Positions 27,671 to 38,220 of a stretch of DNA of 64,000 nt are shown one piece after another (the first letter of the stretch is position 1; each line of letters opens with the position of its first letter). The notes below the pieces were generated by a model, which did not search any database, was not told where the DNA came from, and saw nothing but the letters and a program-made list of their open reading frames with translations. Location of the stretch: assembly GCA_026874595.1 (NCBI GenBank), contig CM049307.1, forward strand, positions 33,276,862 to 33,340,861, in the 5' to 3' direction. This DNA is from Sipunculus nudus (taxonomy: Eukaryota > Annelida > Sipuncula > Golfingiida > Sipunculidae). Made by a program: the position numbers and the translations under genes.

Positions 27671-30251
27671 TATCTATTGTCATCTATCATATTTGTACTT
27701 AAATGAAAGAGCAGAGCGGACGCCGACTTGTTGGAAAAAAATAAAAATGATTGACTTTCACTCACGTGGCCTTGTTACGTGGGCCCTGGTAACATGTCGC
27801 CTGCGAGAGTAAAATCAGACACTTTCGCTAAATTCATCAGAAATCGGTAAATCACTAAATGTTGGCTATCAATTCCAGTGAGAAAACCAAGTGCAATGTG
27901 TTTACAGAGTTAACTTCCGTTAAATATTTCCAAGATCATATATTATCCCTTTTTTTATTGGTTTAACTTGTGACCAATGATCGCCGTCCGACTGACTGAC
28001 GCGTTTGACAGACACCACGCACGTGATCTGAGTGACCTCCTAATTGTGTCATGTAATGGCACTGGAAAACCATGTTTTACCGATATCATATAATAAGATG
28101 AGTATTTATTTAAAATATTAACATATTTTCATAAATAAAAATCGAAGATACTGTCATATATCATGTCGTATATATATGTGATGTCTGATTGTTTACTAGT
28201 GATCATATTGTGCCAAACATTCTATGTACAATCGTTATCGGGCACAATTGGCCATGCACAAGAATTTAACTGTCAATCATTCTAAGAGACTTTATGAATT
28301 GAAAATAAAATTGATACCGTCTTAACTTAGAAAGAGCCAGATAATTTATGGATGAAGTTAATTTTCCAGTGTAAAATATAATGATAATATACTTCATGAA
28401 ATATTGATGTAATTATTATACGACGTACATGGAACTGCACGCTTACACCCAGATCCTTGAATATGTAAGACAAGACAGTAAGTGACTTATACGCTTGAAC
28501 AAATATGTATTAATACGGTTTCAACACATACTGAACAGATTTTACAAATTTGTATATGTGTAGTACTTTCTGTATATGTATAGGCTACATGTGTACGTGC
28601 ACTTGTGCGCGCTTTTGTGTGCATGTGTGTGTATATAGGCCTATATATATATACACATGTATATAGTAACTGTATGTGCGTATTATAATTTTCATTAGTG
28701 ATTGAAAAAAGCACTGTCACTGCCAGTGAAACAGATTTTGGGAGGAGCTGCAAAACATCCTTAAATATATATGGCACATAGCAAATAAAATTATAAAACT
28801 ATAACCTATTATATTATGAATTGAAGTAAATAATTTTTTTTGGTAATACATGTTTGCCTATAACAGGCTATTCATTGTTGTAAGGAATAGTACTGCGTTA
28901 AATGTTTGTACCTTTTAAACATAAAATCTTACCACTAATTCCAGAACTTATAACTCCTTTTTACATTTCATCCATGTCAATTTCTCAAATCGGTTTCATT
29001 CGTTGCCTATATTCATTAAAATACAAAGTGTATACCGCAGACCGCCTGCATATATATCGCATATACCGTGCGCCCGGTATAAACGCCGCTTTATATTGAT
29101 ATCGCTCTCAAACCCCAGTCACCGTGCATGCATGGCCCAGGGATTAAATATGGAAAATGTGTCTTGGTCATGATAATCCTTTAAAGTCATACGGCGGAGT
29201 CAGTCTAAGTCATGATACATGCAGGACAAATGAATAAAATGCATATATATATAGTGACGGTGACACAGTGAAAGTAAAATATAAAGACCGAAGATGCGGA
29301 CTTTCGATATGCATGCGCATGGTGTATTCAAAATGACGAGAAACCATGCAGATGGACAAATTAGACTGAAATATAATTGTACCTTTCCATTGCTGTAAGA
29401 TAAGATTTAAAAGACGCAGGTATACAAATATATCTATATTGCAAAATGTTTGATGGCTTTGTCTCAAACTTGCCCCTTTCGAAGACCTAAAATATCACAA
29501 GGTGTCGGCTTCTATTTTTACCCACCCGACCTTGTCATTTTCACGTTTGATTGACAGTTTTATTAGCACACGGAAATTTTCTTATCACACAGAAGATTTT
29601 AGCGGAAAGACAGCACACATCATGTGGCCAACCATGCAGGGATTCGGAGTGGAAATTACTACTTTAAATTGGCACCTATTACATTAATCAACAAAGGATA
29701 TCATTTACAATGTTCGGGAACCGAACAACATGTATAATTGCAAGGTGTAGGTCATGGTCCGCGTCTCTACAGCTGACGGGACTGGTGAATACAAAATAAA
29801 TAAATAAACAAACACCCAAGGGATCATAACTTATTAGAAGTTTTTGGAACATTCCAGGCGCTTATTTAGAATTATTGAATTGTTGCTGCATGTTGTTTTA
29901 TGATTAACTGGAACCCTGCATCTCCGTGAAATCACCACCTTGCAGCCTGGGGAGACCGCATGCATTCCTGCTGAAGCTGAAGTTTAATCAGCAGTGCATG
30001 ACTTATGCATTCTGACTATATGAAGGCTTAAATGTACAAAGTTGCTTACGGAGGTTACCAGATTAGATATATGATTTGAAGTTAGGTCTCGTGTATACAT
30101 CTGGTTAACCAAGGAATTGTGCGTCTCAAAATTATTAAATAAATTTCCTACTTTTCTTCAAGTGAAGTTGAATTGAATAAATGTAATTATATATTATATT
30201 TCCATTTTATATTAATTTCATAACGTAATTATGCTTCATTTAAATGTCACT
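27671..30251. other. Non-coding sequence
   Basis: No gene was recognised. 27700-28060 keeps moderate CpG content (CACGTGGCC, GTTACGTGGGCCC). 28560-28680 is rich in TG/TA alternating tracts around TATAGGCCTATATATA. The rest is AT-rich and featureless to my reading. Confidence 0.5.
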
Positions 30252-30397
30252 GAAATAAAGTGCAAATTGAAGACCTGGATAAGTAAGTGCATAAAGATAT
30301 GTACGTGCAATTTTCCTCTAAGATGAAATAAAGTGCAAATTGAAGACCTGGATAAGTAAGTGCATAAAGATATGTACGTGCAATTTTCCTCTAAGAT
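30252..30397. repeat. Exact 73-bp tandem duplication
   Basis: Copy 1 is 30252-30324 and copy 2 is 30325-30397. They start GAAATAAAGTGCAAATTG and end TTTTCCTCTAAGAT, and I see no difference between them. Identity suggests a recent duplication or an assembly artefact. Confidence 0.9.
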
Positions 30398-31639
30398 ACC
30401 AGAATGTACTGCTATGAAATCATAGTAACTAGGCATAATTTTGATAGGCATTGTTGGACATACGTATGCCTATATATTTGAATAACATAACATACATTAA
30501 AATGTACTGTGAAAAACATGTTTCTTTGGTGTTACTTCACAGTTTAGTATCGTTTTCCCACGTTTATAAACTTTGGTATAATGTGCATTATCCCAATAGC
30601 ACATTTTAAAAACACCTTTCCAACAATAAAAAATATTGATTTTCCGTTATTTTATATTCTTGTTAATAACGATTTGTTTACATTAATGTGCATATATATT
30701 ATGTATGTAATGAATTATTGTTCTACTATCTAAGTACTATCAGTACGTGTTCTCGTTGTTTCTGATCCCTGCGGGAAAGAATCCCTTCTAATGCATATAC
30801 ATATATTGCATGACGTAAAAGGATGTTTCCAGGTAACTCCAACAAACAACCCCCCCACCCCCCCCAAAAAAAAAAGAATAATTCGACCGCCAGTCGGCAC
30901 TGCATCTCATGATGCCTCTTATAATAAACACGCCAGACTTAGTCACGTGAACCTTGTCCATTTAAAAGACTTTACAAAGTAAACACGCCAGACCCAGTCA
31001 CGTGAACCTTGCCGATGTAAAAGTAGACGCGATTGGGTGAGAAAAGTTTGCAGCGTCAGTGCATCATCGCTGGCTGAGGGATGACGCGGTTGAATTGGAC
31101 CATTCAGGAAAGAAACCCAAACAGACGTGTCGTCTTGCATCTTAATTGCCGAGTAAAAGTTTTAATTTATTTTTATTTTTCCGTTATATTGACTAGATAG
31201 GTTAATCCTGCGACTAAAGTCCGCAAAACCGCGTCATTAATGTACCTTGTGTGCTACACATTGCTGAATTCACTCATTATCGCTCAATCACCGTCAGCCG
31301 CGAAGGGGCGGGTACTTCAAAAGAAATTGCATGGATACCCTCAATTAGAAAAATAACAGTTTTCACAAGTGTAAGACATATTTGTTTTGATTTTTATTTC
31401 AAATTTTAGTACATTTGCACTGTTTAGAATGGGAAAGATTTGGATATATCAACGTTTATTAAGGCTAATCGTTGATTGAACCAAGTGCACACCTGTTTAC
31501 CTGTCGCACCTGGATTTTTACCTTTGCAGATAAACGCGACAGACCCACTAAACAGCAATTTTATTATTGCATGAAATGTAAACAAACAGAGTAGACACAA
31601 TTTTCCAGATTTTATTTTATAATCAGTCGGCGATTTGTT
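30398..31639. other. Non-coding; contains a CpG-rich segment with duplicated E-box
   Basis: 30880-31320 is unusually rich in CpG. The block ACACGCCAGAC-C/T-pAGTCACGTGAACC occurs twice (about 30929-30958 and 30983-31012), each with a CACGTG E-box, followed by GATGACGCGG. This could be promoter-like DNA, perhaps an alternative upstream promoter of the + strand gene whose exon is at 35441, or simply a repeat. No exon is visible next to it. Confidence 0.35.
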
Positions 31640-33130
31640 TTTGCCTGCACATGTTAAAATATATTAATTTGACATAAAAAGGTATATTACAGGTAACCAG
31701 ATAATTTGTGCATTTTACACCCATAAATTATATATTTTGCACATTGGACAAAAGTAAATAGTTTTTATTGCGATGTTCCTTATAACAAGTGCAATATATA
31801 ATTTAAATTTAAAAAATGAGAATTTACCTTTATTTACCTGATCTTACCTGTGCAGGTGAGTAAACTTTTACAGGTAGCAATTGGCAAAATTGAAATGCAC
31901 AAGTCTCATGGCTGTGCAGTAAATTAAAAGATAGCTTCTGCATATTGTTTTGACTCCTTCAAAAATTTCCTTTCCACTTTTAAAATGAAAAGTTGTCTTT
32001 ATATTCTGTACTTACAAAGGTAATTAAATCTGTTTAAGATCAAAGGTATCATTTCAGGTAACCCAATAAATAGTGCAGTTAGTACCTGTAATTCATAAAT
32101 TTTACACATGGCACTCAAAATTAAGTTGTTTGTTTTCTTTTTGTTCTCCCTAATTACATGTATAAAATATATACTTCATTAAAAAATAATTTACCTGGAT
32201 TTACCTGAACTCACCTGTACAGGTGAGTATGTTTTTATGTGTAACTGTAACCAAAATTATCAATTTATGTTTTACATGTCTGAAAAATCAAAATATAATG
32301 GTTTTACACAGTTGACACTTGTTTATCCCTATTCTCACCAGCCACTTTTCAGCATGATTTTGTCACTGTCACAGGTAATTAGATCAGTTGAAGAACAAAG
32401 GTACTATTCACATAGGTAACTTAATTACTGTATTAAAAGCACCTGTTCTTATATCAAAATTAATTATACAGTCCATAAATAGAGAAGGTATTAATTTATA
32501 GTAACTATAATGATGAACAAGGTGTTAGCATACATATTCAGAAAAAAAAAATAATTTACCTTTTCTTACCTGTACAGGTAAACATATGTGTTATATGTCA
32601 ATAGTCATAGAATGTGCTCTTTTGGTCAGCAAGCTTTTCAGGTGAAAAATATATGATTCCCACAGAAAAATCCAATTTTACTGGCACATTCTGGTTCGTC
32701 GGTGGTTCCCTTTCCAGTGTTAAACCAAATCATTTACCTTTTTCTTACCTTTAATATATAATTACCTTAGAGTGAAAAAAAATCCTTACATTTCCCTTTT
32801 TTTATCAAATGGTTCATGGGTTACCTGAACAGGATGAAAGGGGTCATTTTGGTGATATACCAGTGAGTGGAAATACAGGTAGTACAGATTTACCTGTTTT
32901 TACCTGTATATACCTTAGTTACATACATATCAAACCAGGTATGTAGAAAATAAATAAAATGAAGGACATATACCTGACAGTAAAAGCTGAAAATTTCACA
33001 AAGATACCTTTAACGGTTACTGAGTAAATGTCTCTTATATAGATTCATGTCAAAATGTGGAAAAAATGCAAAATAAATCTGAACAGCAGGAGTGTGACAA
33101 TCCACAGGCTAATCTGAACAGTAAAGGGTT
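31640..33130. repeat. Tandem array of about 360-bp units with ACCTGTACAGGT palindromes
   Basis: Units are marked by CTTACCTGTGCAGGTGAG (about 31851), CTCACCTGTACAGGTGAG (about 32212), CTTACCTGTACAGGTAAA (about 32568) and a degenerate TTACCTGTATATACC (about 32904), that is steps of about 361, 356 and 336 bp. Each is preceded by one or two further TTTACCT words and followed by a segment with CAGGTAAYYMRATAA. The array ends near AATCTGAACAGTAAAGG (33112), shared with 8672. It is probably a transposon of unidentified class. Confidence 0.65.
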
Positions 33131-33189
33131 AAAAAAGTCACGCGTGCCTTTGTCGTGTGGCATACATGGAAATACAGTATGACTTATTA

Positions 33190-33830
33190 ACTGGTTGGAT
33201 ATTTGCCGTGCAGATACCTCCATCTCATATTCAAAACTGGTGGTGCCATCTGCAATAGTTATTGTGTGGCGTCCATCTCCATCCGTACATTTGCTTTAGG
33301 TGAATGTTGCTCATATCTCAGGAGTTGTTCAATGTGTTGGTCTAAATTTTGGCATGTACATCCACCTTGAAGAGTTTTCTTATAAAGCATACAGGTGGCG
33401 CCACCTACCATACCATTTTCATAGTATAAATAAATGCCCTTTTCTCAGGAATATTTTGCTGTATTGGCCTGAAATTGTGCTTGTCCGTAGATACCTCCAT
33501 CTCATATTCAAAACTGATGATGCCATCTGCAATAGCTTTTGTGTGGCGTCCATCTGTACATTTGCTTTGGGTGAAAATTGCTCATATCTGAGAAATTGTT
33601 CAATCTGTTGGTCTGCAATTTGGCATGTACATCCATCTTGGAGAGTTTTTTCATCAACCAGATAGGTGGGGCGACCTACCTTACCATTTTAACAGTATAA
33701 ATTATTCCCTTTTTCTCAAGAGTGATTCACCATATTGGCCCCCATATTTGGTAAAAAATATTGTTTCTCAAGTTGATAGAAACCATGGTCAGTATATGCT
33801 GCTGAACATGGGGGCCTATTCTTAAAGGGG
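33190..33830 (+). repeat. Helitron-like palindrome units
   Basis: Two dimeric units of about 290 bp. Palindromes GGTGGTGCCATCTG (about 33238), GGTGGCGCCACCTACC (about 33393), a degenerate copy near 33520 and GGTGGGGCGACCTACC (about 33665) alternate with CTCATATCTCAGGAGTTGTTC and TTTTGGCATGTACATCC. The layout matches the units of the two canonical Helitrons, but no terminus is recognisable. Confidence 0.55.
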
Positions 33831-35440
33831 GTTGGGTTTTGTCTTGGGGTACTGTGGCACCTGTAGTGCCAAGAAATGTTTAGTTTTTATTCCTTTAAAT
33901 ATTGATGACAGATGCCAGTAGGCGGCAGGGTCTCTTGGATGATGAAGATTGAATAAGGTGACAGTTTGATTGATGTATGATAATCTGTTTAAGTTGTCTG
34001 GATATCAGGTGTTTCTTTGAAGAAGTAAGAAATAAGATACACCATAGATACAATTTAGGCAGAACAAGGTTATGAGATTTTAGTTGAAAGTTTCACTTTT
34101 TGCACCCCTGGCAGAGGTCCAGGGTATCTTAAGTTTAAAAATTTAGTTTAGTAACCAGAGAGATACATGACCCATCCCAACTCCTTTTCTTTTTAAAAAT
34201 GATTCTGACTTAAGTTTTGACTGAACCTTATTATTCTGGTCTCTTTTTGTTTGATTCATAGCATTTTAAAATCTGTTTAATGTGGACCTCAGTGGAACAA
34301 CTTTGGGACATGGGCCCTAAATTTAAAATGCACACCTTTTGAACCAGCTTTTAATGACCGGGAATTGGATGAAGCGGGCAAGTTCTGTTATGTTCCAGAA
34401 TGTTCTTCCATCTTCTTAAAGCTCGAGGTCTTGGCACATAATTTTGTTTACTGCTTCTCTGGACCTGTGCATGCAATATTTCTTTGTAAATCTTTATGCA
34501 AAAAGAACATTCATTACAGTTCCGTTACATTTTATATAACCCTCCCTCACTTCCTGCTCTCCAGAGGGGTAAGGTAACCTGATTTTACTGGAACCTAACA
34601 ATTAAATAGTAAAATAGCCTTGGCTGCCAGTCTCTCGTGACCTGCAGTCATGTCAATCTAATGTTCCAAATAGGCTATTTCGGTCCAAGGTAGCATCATT
34701 AATTCAGGGGCAGCACTTCATTCTGTCTGTCAGCAACAAGCTTCCATTTATACCTCAGCCTTAATTCAGACAAATGACCAGTTCAAAATGTGTAGCTCCA
34801 AGTTAATCAGATACAAATGTTTCAGCCAGCGATCAGAAATTCTAGATTTGACGTCATTACGTTGCATTGAGAAAGGTGCCCTTCACCGAGTCTATACCAG
34901 TGAATTGGCAGGAAGTTCAACTGCCAGGGACTTCCTGGATCTGTATTTCACATTTAATTTTGTAATGGCTGGTGGCTAATTGGAATAAATGCTACACAAA
35001 CTTAGATAGCCTGTCATCTTTTCATATGGATCTGTGACCCCTGGGAAAAACATCCTTCTATTTATCACAGTTATCCTGTTTTCCCTGATTCATAGTCTGA
35101 TAAAGCCTTCCAAATGTTGCGTTTACATAATGGCAGCCCAATTGCTTTTTGCCTGTGGTAAAATCAAGAAATATAATTAAATTGTCTCTCGCTTAAAATG
35201 TATATACCACAAAACTGTTTGACTGATTTGTGTGGAAAATGTTTTGGACCTCTGCGTAAATGCTCTATTTACATTTAGAATGGTTTCAGATTACTTTTCA
35301 TATGCCAGGAGTTTAAACTGAGTGGCTGCACTTAAGATGTGCTGTTTTTAAGCTTTGCATTCAGATGACAATATATCCTTGGCTTTATCAGTAAAATGTA
35401 TCGTAGACAGACTGCTTATGTGGAATTCTCTTCATTTCAG
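33831..35440 (+). other. Intron upstream of the PKA exon
   Basis: No coding sequence was recognised. The last bases, TTCTCTTCATTTCAG, form a good 3' splice site. A perfect CRE palindrome TGACGTCA lies at 34849-34856, about 590 bp upstream of the exon. 34600-34990 reads as complex, non-repetitive DNA and is a candidate conserved non-coding element. Confidence 0.5.
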
Positions 35441-35502
35441 TGACATTTTCGATGCTATGTTCCCAGTCCACCGACACGCAGGGGAAGTCATCATTCAACA
35501 AG
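35441..35502 (+). CDS. PRKAR1A: Internal exon of PKA regulatory subunit (type I), CNB domain A
   Basis: A 62-bp exon bounded by TTCATTTCAG and GTAAGTTT. It begins with the third base of a codon and ends with the first base of the next. The 20 whole codons give [20 protein letters not shown], and the split last codon begins G. PKA type I regulatory subunits have this block at the start of cyclic-nucleotide-binding domain A (IFDAMFPV, then AGE, then IIQQG), so the match is strong although short. The protein holds the PKA catalytic subunit inactive in the cytosol until cAMP binds. The preceding exon (dimerisation domain and inhibitory site) and the next (EGDNFYVI-type strand and phosphate-binding cassette) are not recognisable anywhere in the window, so both neighbouring introns are very long. 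An in-frame ATG at 35355 is intronic. Type II or cGMP-kinase relatives fit less well because FDAMFPV is the type I form. Confidence 0.72.
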
Positions 35503-37007
35503 GTAAGTTTGGATTAGACAATGTGTTTTACAATGAATATCAGACTCACATAAAAGCATCATTCATTAGAGGTTCTCAGCACCTGACCTGTACTATCAAA
35601 ATACTAGGCTTTAGGCCAGTACTCTGTCAAAGATCATATATTATTTTCCAACTCTCAGCAGTAGATACAGACAACAGTGTGATTTTAAACTGGCTGGCTC
35701 TTTCAGTGTCTGACATTTTTAACCAATATTGTATTGAACTTCAGATACTATAGATTTGAAGATCAGTTTGACAAATGAAAGTCAACTGACCTGGTGAAAA
35801 AAGCCTTCTGTTGTTACCAAATAGTGACTCCTCTTAATTTTTATCATTCCATATAATCATGACTAAACTAGGATGATTGGTTTTGTTGGGCAAACTCCAA
35901 ACCATGTGTTTATGAAAGCAAAGTATTTGCTATCCTGTTTTAAATGCTTTTAGAGTTCCTGCACCTCTTGAAAACCATTGAAAATCTTTGAATGCTAAAA
36001 ATGTTTTCGATGACTTGATAATCATGGAAATATATGATTTGATGATTCAGTCTTTTGAAACTATGGAGTTTTTGGTTCTTTGTGAAAAAAAATATTTCCT
36101 TAACTCTTACAGCACACTCTTATTGGTAAGCTATGAAAACAAACATTCCTGCAGACTGACCAAAGGGTGTCAGTCAGCCAGCAAGACAGCAAGTCACCCT
36201 TTCTGTTTATTTCCCATATAAAATATCTTGGCACCACCTGGAAAAGATTATGATGGTCCTAATCTCATTTACCAATGCAAATCTTAAAAACCACCAGATA
36301 ATTCTGAAATTTAAAATTAAGCCATGGAAAATCTTTAAAATCCATGGCATTTTATTCTGAAAAGGATGCAGGAACCCTGGCTTTACAAGCAGGGTCTTCT
36401 TTTTGTCCTTTTTTACAGTGCTGTATGACTTTTAAAAACTTGGAATAAGTGTTATGAAAGTTCACATACAAACTGCTTTACATTCTCCATTTAAAGTGAT
36501 AACCTCAGTTTCTTTATTAGAATATCATATCACTCTCACATTGTATAGCTGCTCCTTGTTAAAATATAATATCACTCTCACATTGTATAACTGCTCTGCA
36601 GTTTCCTTTACCGTAGATCCGCGTTTTGCTGCCCCATGTCGTCTAATTGCTGCACCCCATGTTAGTAAAATACCTGGAAGGACCCTTCACTGGAGTAAAA
36701 AATATCCAAAACCTTACTTTATGGCCTTACCACTTCCATTGCTGGGTGATGTAAGGGATCACAGAAGGAAAAAGGTTCTTTCCTTGAAAGCTTGGCTGCA
36801 GCTAAGAACAATGCAGTACTTTAATATGCGGTCAGGCATAACAGTTTGGGAAACTGAATAAGTTGCAACTGTGCATGTATAATTGGTTAAACAGCCAGAT
36901 CTACCCAATGAGAATCGATGACAATTCGATTTATGAAGACTCACCCAAGACAAAATTAATTTAAGACACATAACTGAATTCCAAAGAATCTTACACGTTA
37001 ACCTGGC
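35503..37007 (+). other. Intron downstream of the PKA exon
   Basis: No further PKA exon is seen. An imperfect direct repeat of ATATCATATCACTCTCACATT and its partner lies at 36520-36600. A 135-codon open frame at 36454-36861 has no domain I recognise and is probably chance. Confidence 0.5.
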
Positions 37008-37288
37008 TAATTAAACTTCATTGGGACATCAAAGCTTTGTATAGGATGTCGGTACTTGTATTTAGACTTTATACAACGTCAGTCATTTTACAACTGTGAC
37101 AAAACCTTTAAATAAACATACCCTGCATTGAGGTTCACACAGCCAGTATGTGTCAACCCCAGGGCCCTGCTGATCATAATATATGCACATTGGTGCCCAA
37201 ACCGTCTGCTGGCAAAACATGCCGTATAAAATAATTACGGAACTAGAGGGCCTTTGGGAACCTTGTGCCTTTACCCTGGCTAATTGTA
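37008..37288. repeat. Tandem repeat unit split by Helitron copy 2 (left part)
   Basis: The unit begins CTGGCTAATTAAACTTCATTG and runs to a second CTGGCTAATTGTA at 37276-37288. The Helitron follows, and the second unit continues at 42600 with TTAAACTTCATTGGGAACATC. Shared later words are GTGACAAAACCTTT and CCAGGGCCCTGCTGATCATA. The unit also holds GCACATTGGTGCCCAAAC (37187), which recurs near 47377. It may be a piece of an LTR element (LTR end plus primer-binding site), but that is tentative. Confidence 0.6.
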
Positions 37289-37329
37289 TCCACCAAAACA
37301 GAGTTTTGTGGATACTTACGCTCTTTACA

Positions 37330-38220
37330 GAGTGCTTTACCTATAGGGCTACTACCTATATCTAAAGGCGCAGTTTGCTATGACCTCGTATCCTGAATTG
37401 CAACACCAGAGGGGAGCACTGTATTTTTGTCCAATCAGATGAGACCTTGTGCTGGAAGACAAAGCCAAGCGAGGAATACACAGAGCCAATCATATTCATT
37501 TCTTTTTGAGTGACAGCTCATCCCCCAGCGTAACCGTCTGAACAGGCCACAGGCTCAGAGAGAATTGCCCCTGACGTGGTTTGCTTAGGGCCTTGGGCAC
37601 ATAGGATGCTCGGCCGGTGAGCTGTAATTCAAACAAAACGTAACAACAAAGGCTGCGTGCACACCTCACTTGCTGGTTTCAGTTCTGCAAACAACAGATA
37701 CATGGCTACGCAAACACAGTCATAATGTCATAATGGAATCAGTCGATGATGTGAGAATGCAGAGGGAGCAATTTAAATTCGACCGGAAACTCATTAAGCG
37801 GCGCTTGAAGCGCAGCAATGGGCAGAGGCAGGATGCCTGTCGAGTGTTTGTTTATTGGCATCTGATTGGCTGCTTGTCACATCATACGCTCGTACGTTTA
37901 TTTCAGTGGAAAACGAAACCGCCATCTGGTGTCTAAATATATCATAAACGGTCAAAGCTGGCAGTGTGAAAATCGGTTGCTTCTTTAGAAGCACAAGATT
38001 TCCGCTGCCTCGGGAGCGTAGAGGATACTATATTTTCAGCCAACCAATGCCGCCGCGTAGGTGTCCGGATAACTCCTCCGTAACTGCTAGGTGGAATTTT
38101 ACAAAACCCGGGATTATGTTCAGGTCACGTGAACTGCTGCACCCTGATTTTGTTTTGTCTTCTGACCTTTCCTCTCTCCAGTGTGTCCATCTGTGCGTCT
38201 GTTTTGACACATTAACCCAC
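37330..38220 (+). pseudogene. Possible captured host promoter and exon fragment in the Helitron
   Basis: This segment is richer in CpG than the rest and holds several CCAAT-type motifs (GTCCAATCAG, GAGCCAATCAT, CTGATTGGCTG, AACCAATGCC), like a metazoan promoter. An open frame at 37670-37936 contains a charged stretch (VDDVRMQREQFKFDRKLIKR, continuing RLKRSNGQRQ) that looks protein-like, but I cannot name a family. Helitrons are known to carry host gene pieces. It is absent from Helitron copy 1. No function is claimed. Confidence 0.35.

Noticed and set aside
35355-35753. 132-codon open frame over the PKA exon as a complete gene
   Set aside because: Only 35441-35502 matches PKA. The residues before and after it are intronic, with a clear AG acceptor and GTAAGT donor.
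36454-36861. 135-codon open frame after the PKA exon
   Set aside because: It includes a translated direct repeat at its start and no known PKA or other domain.
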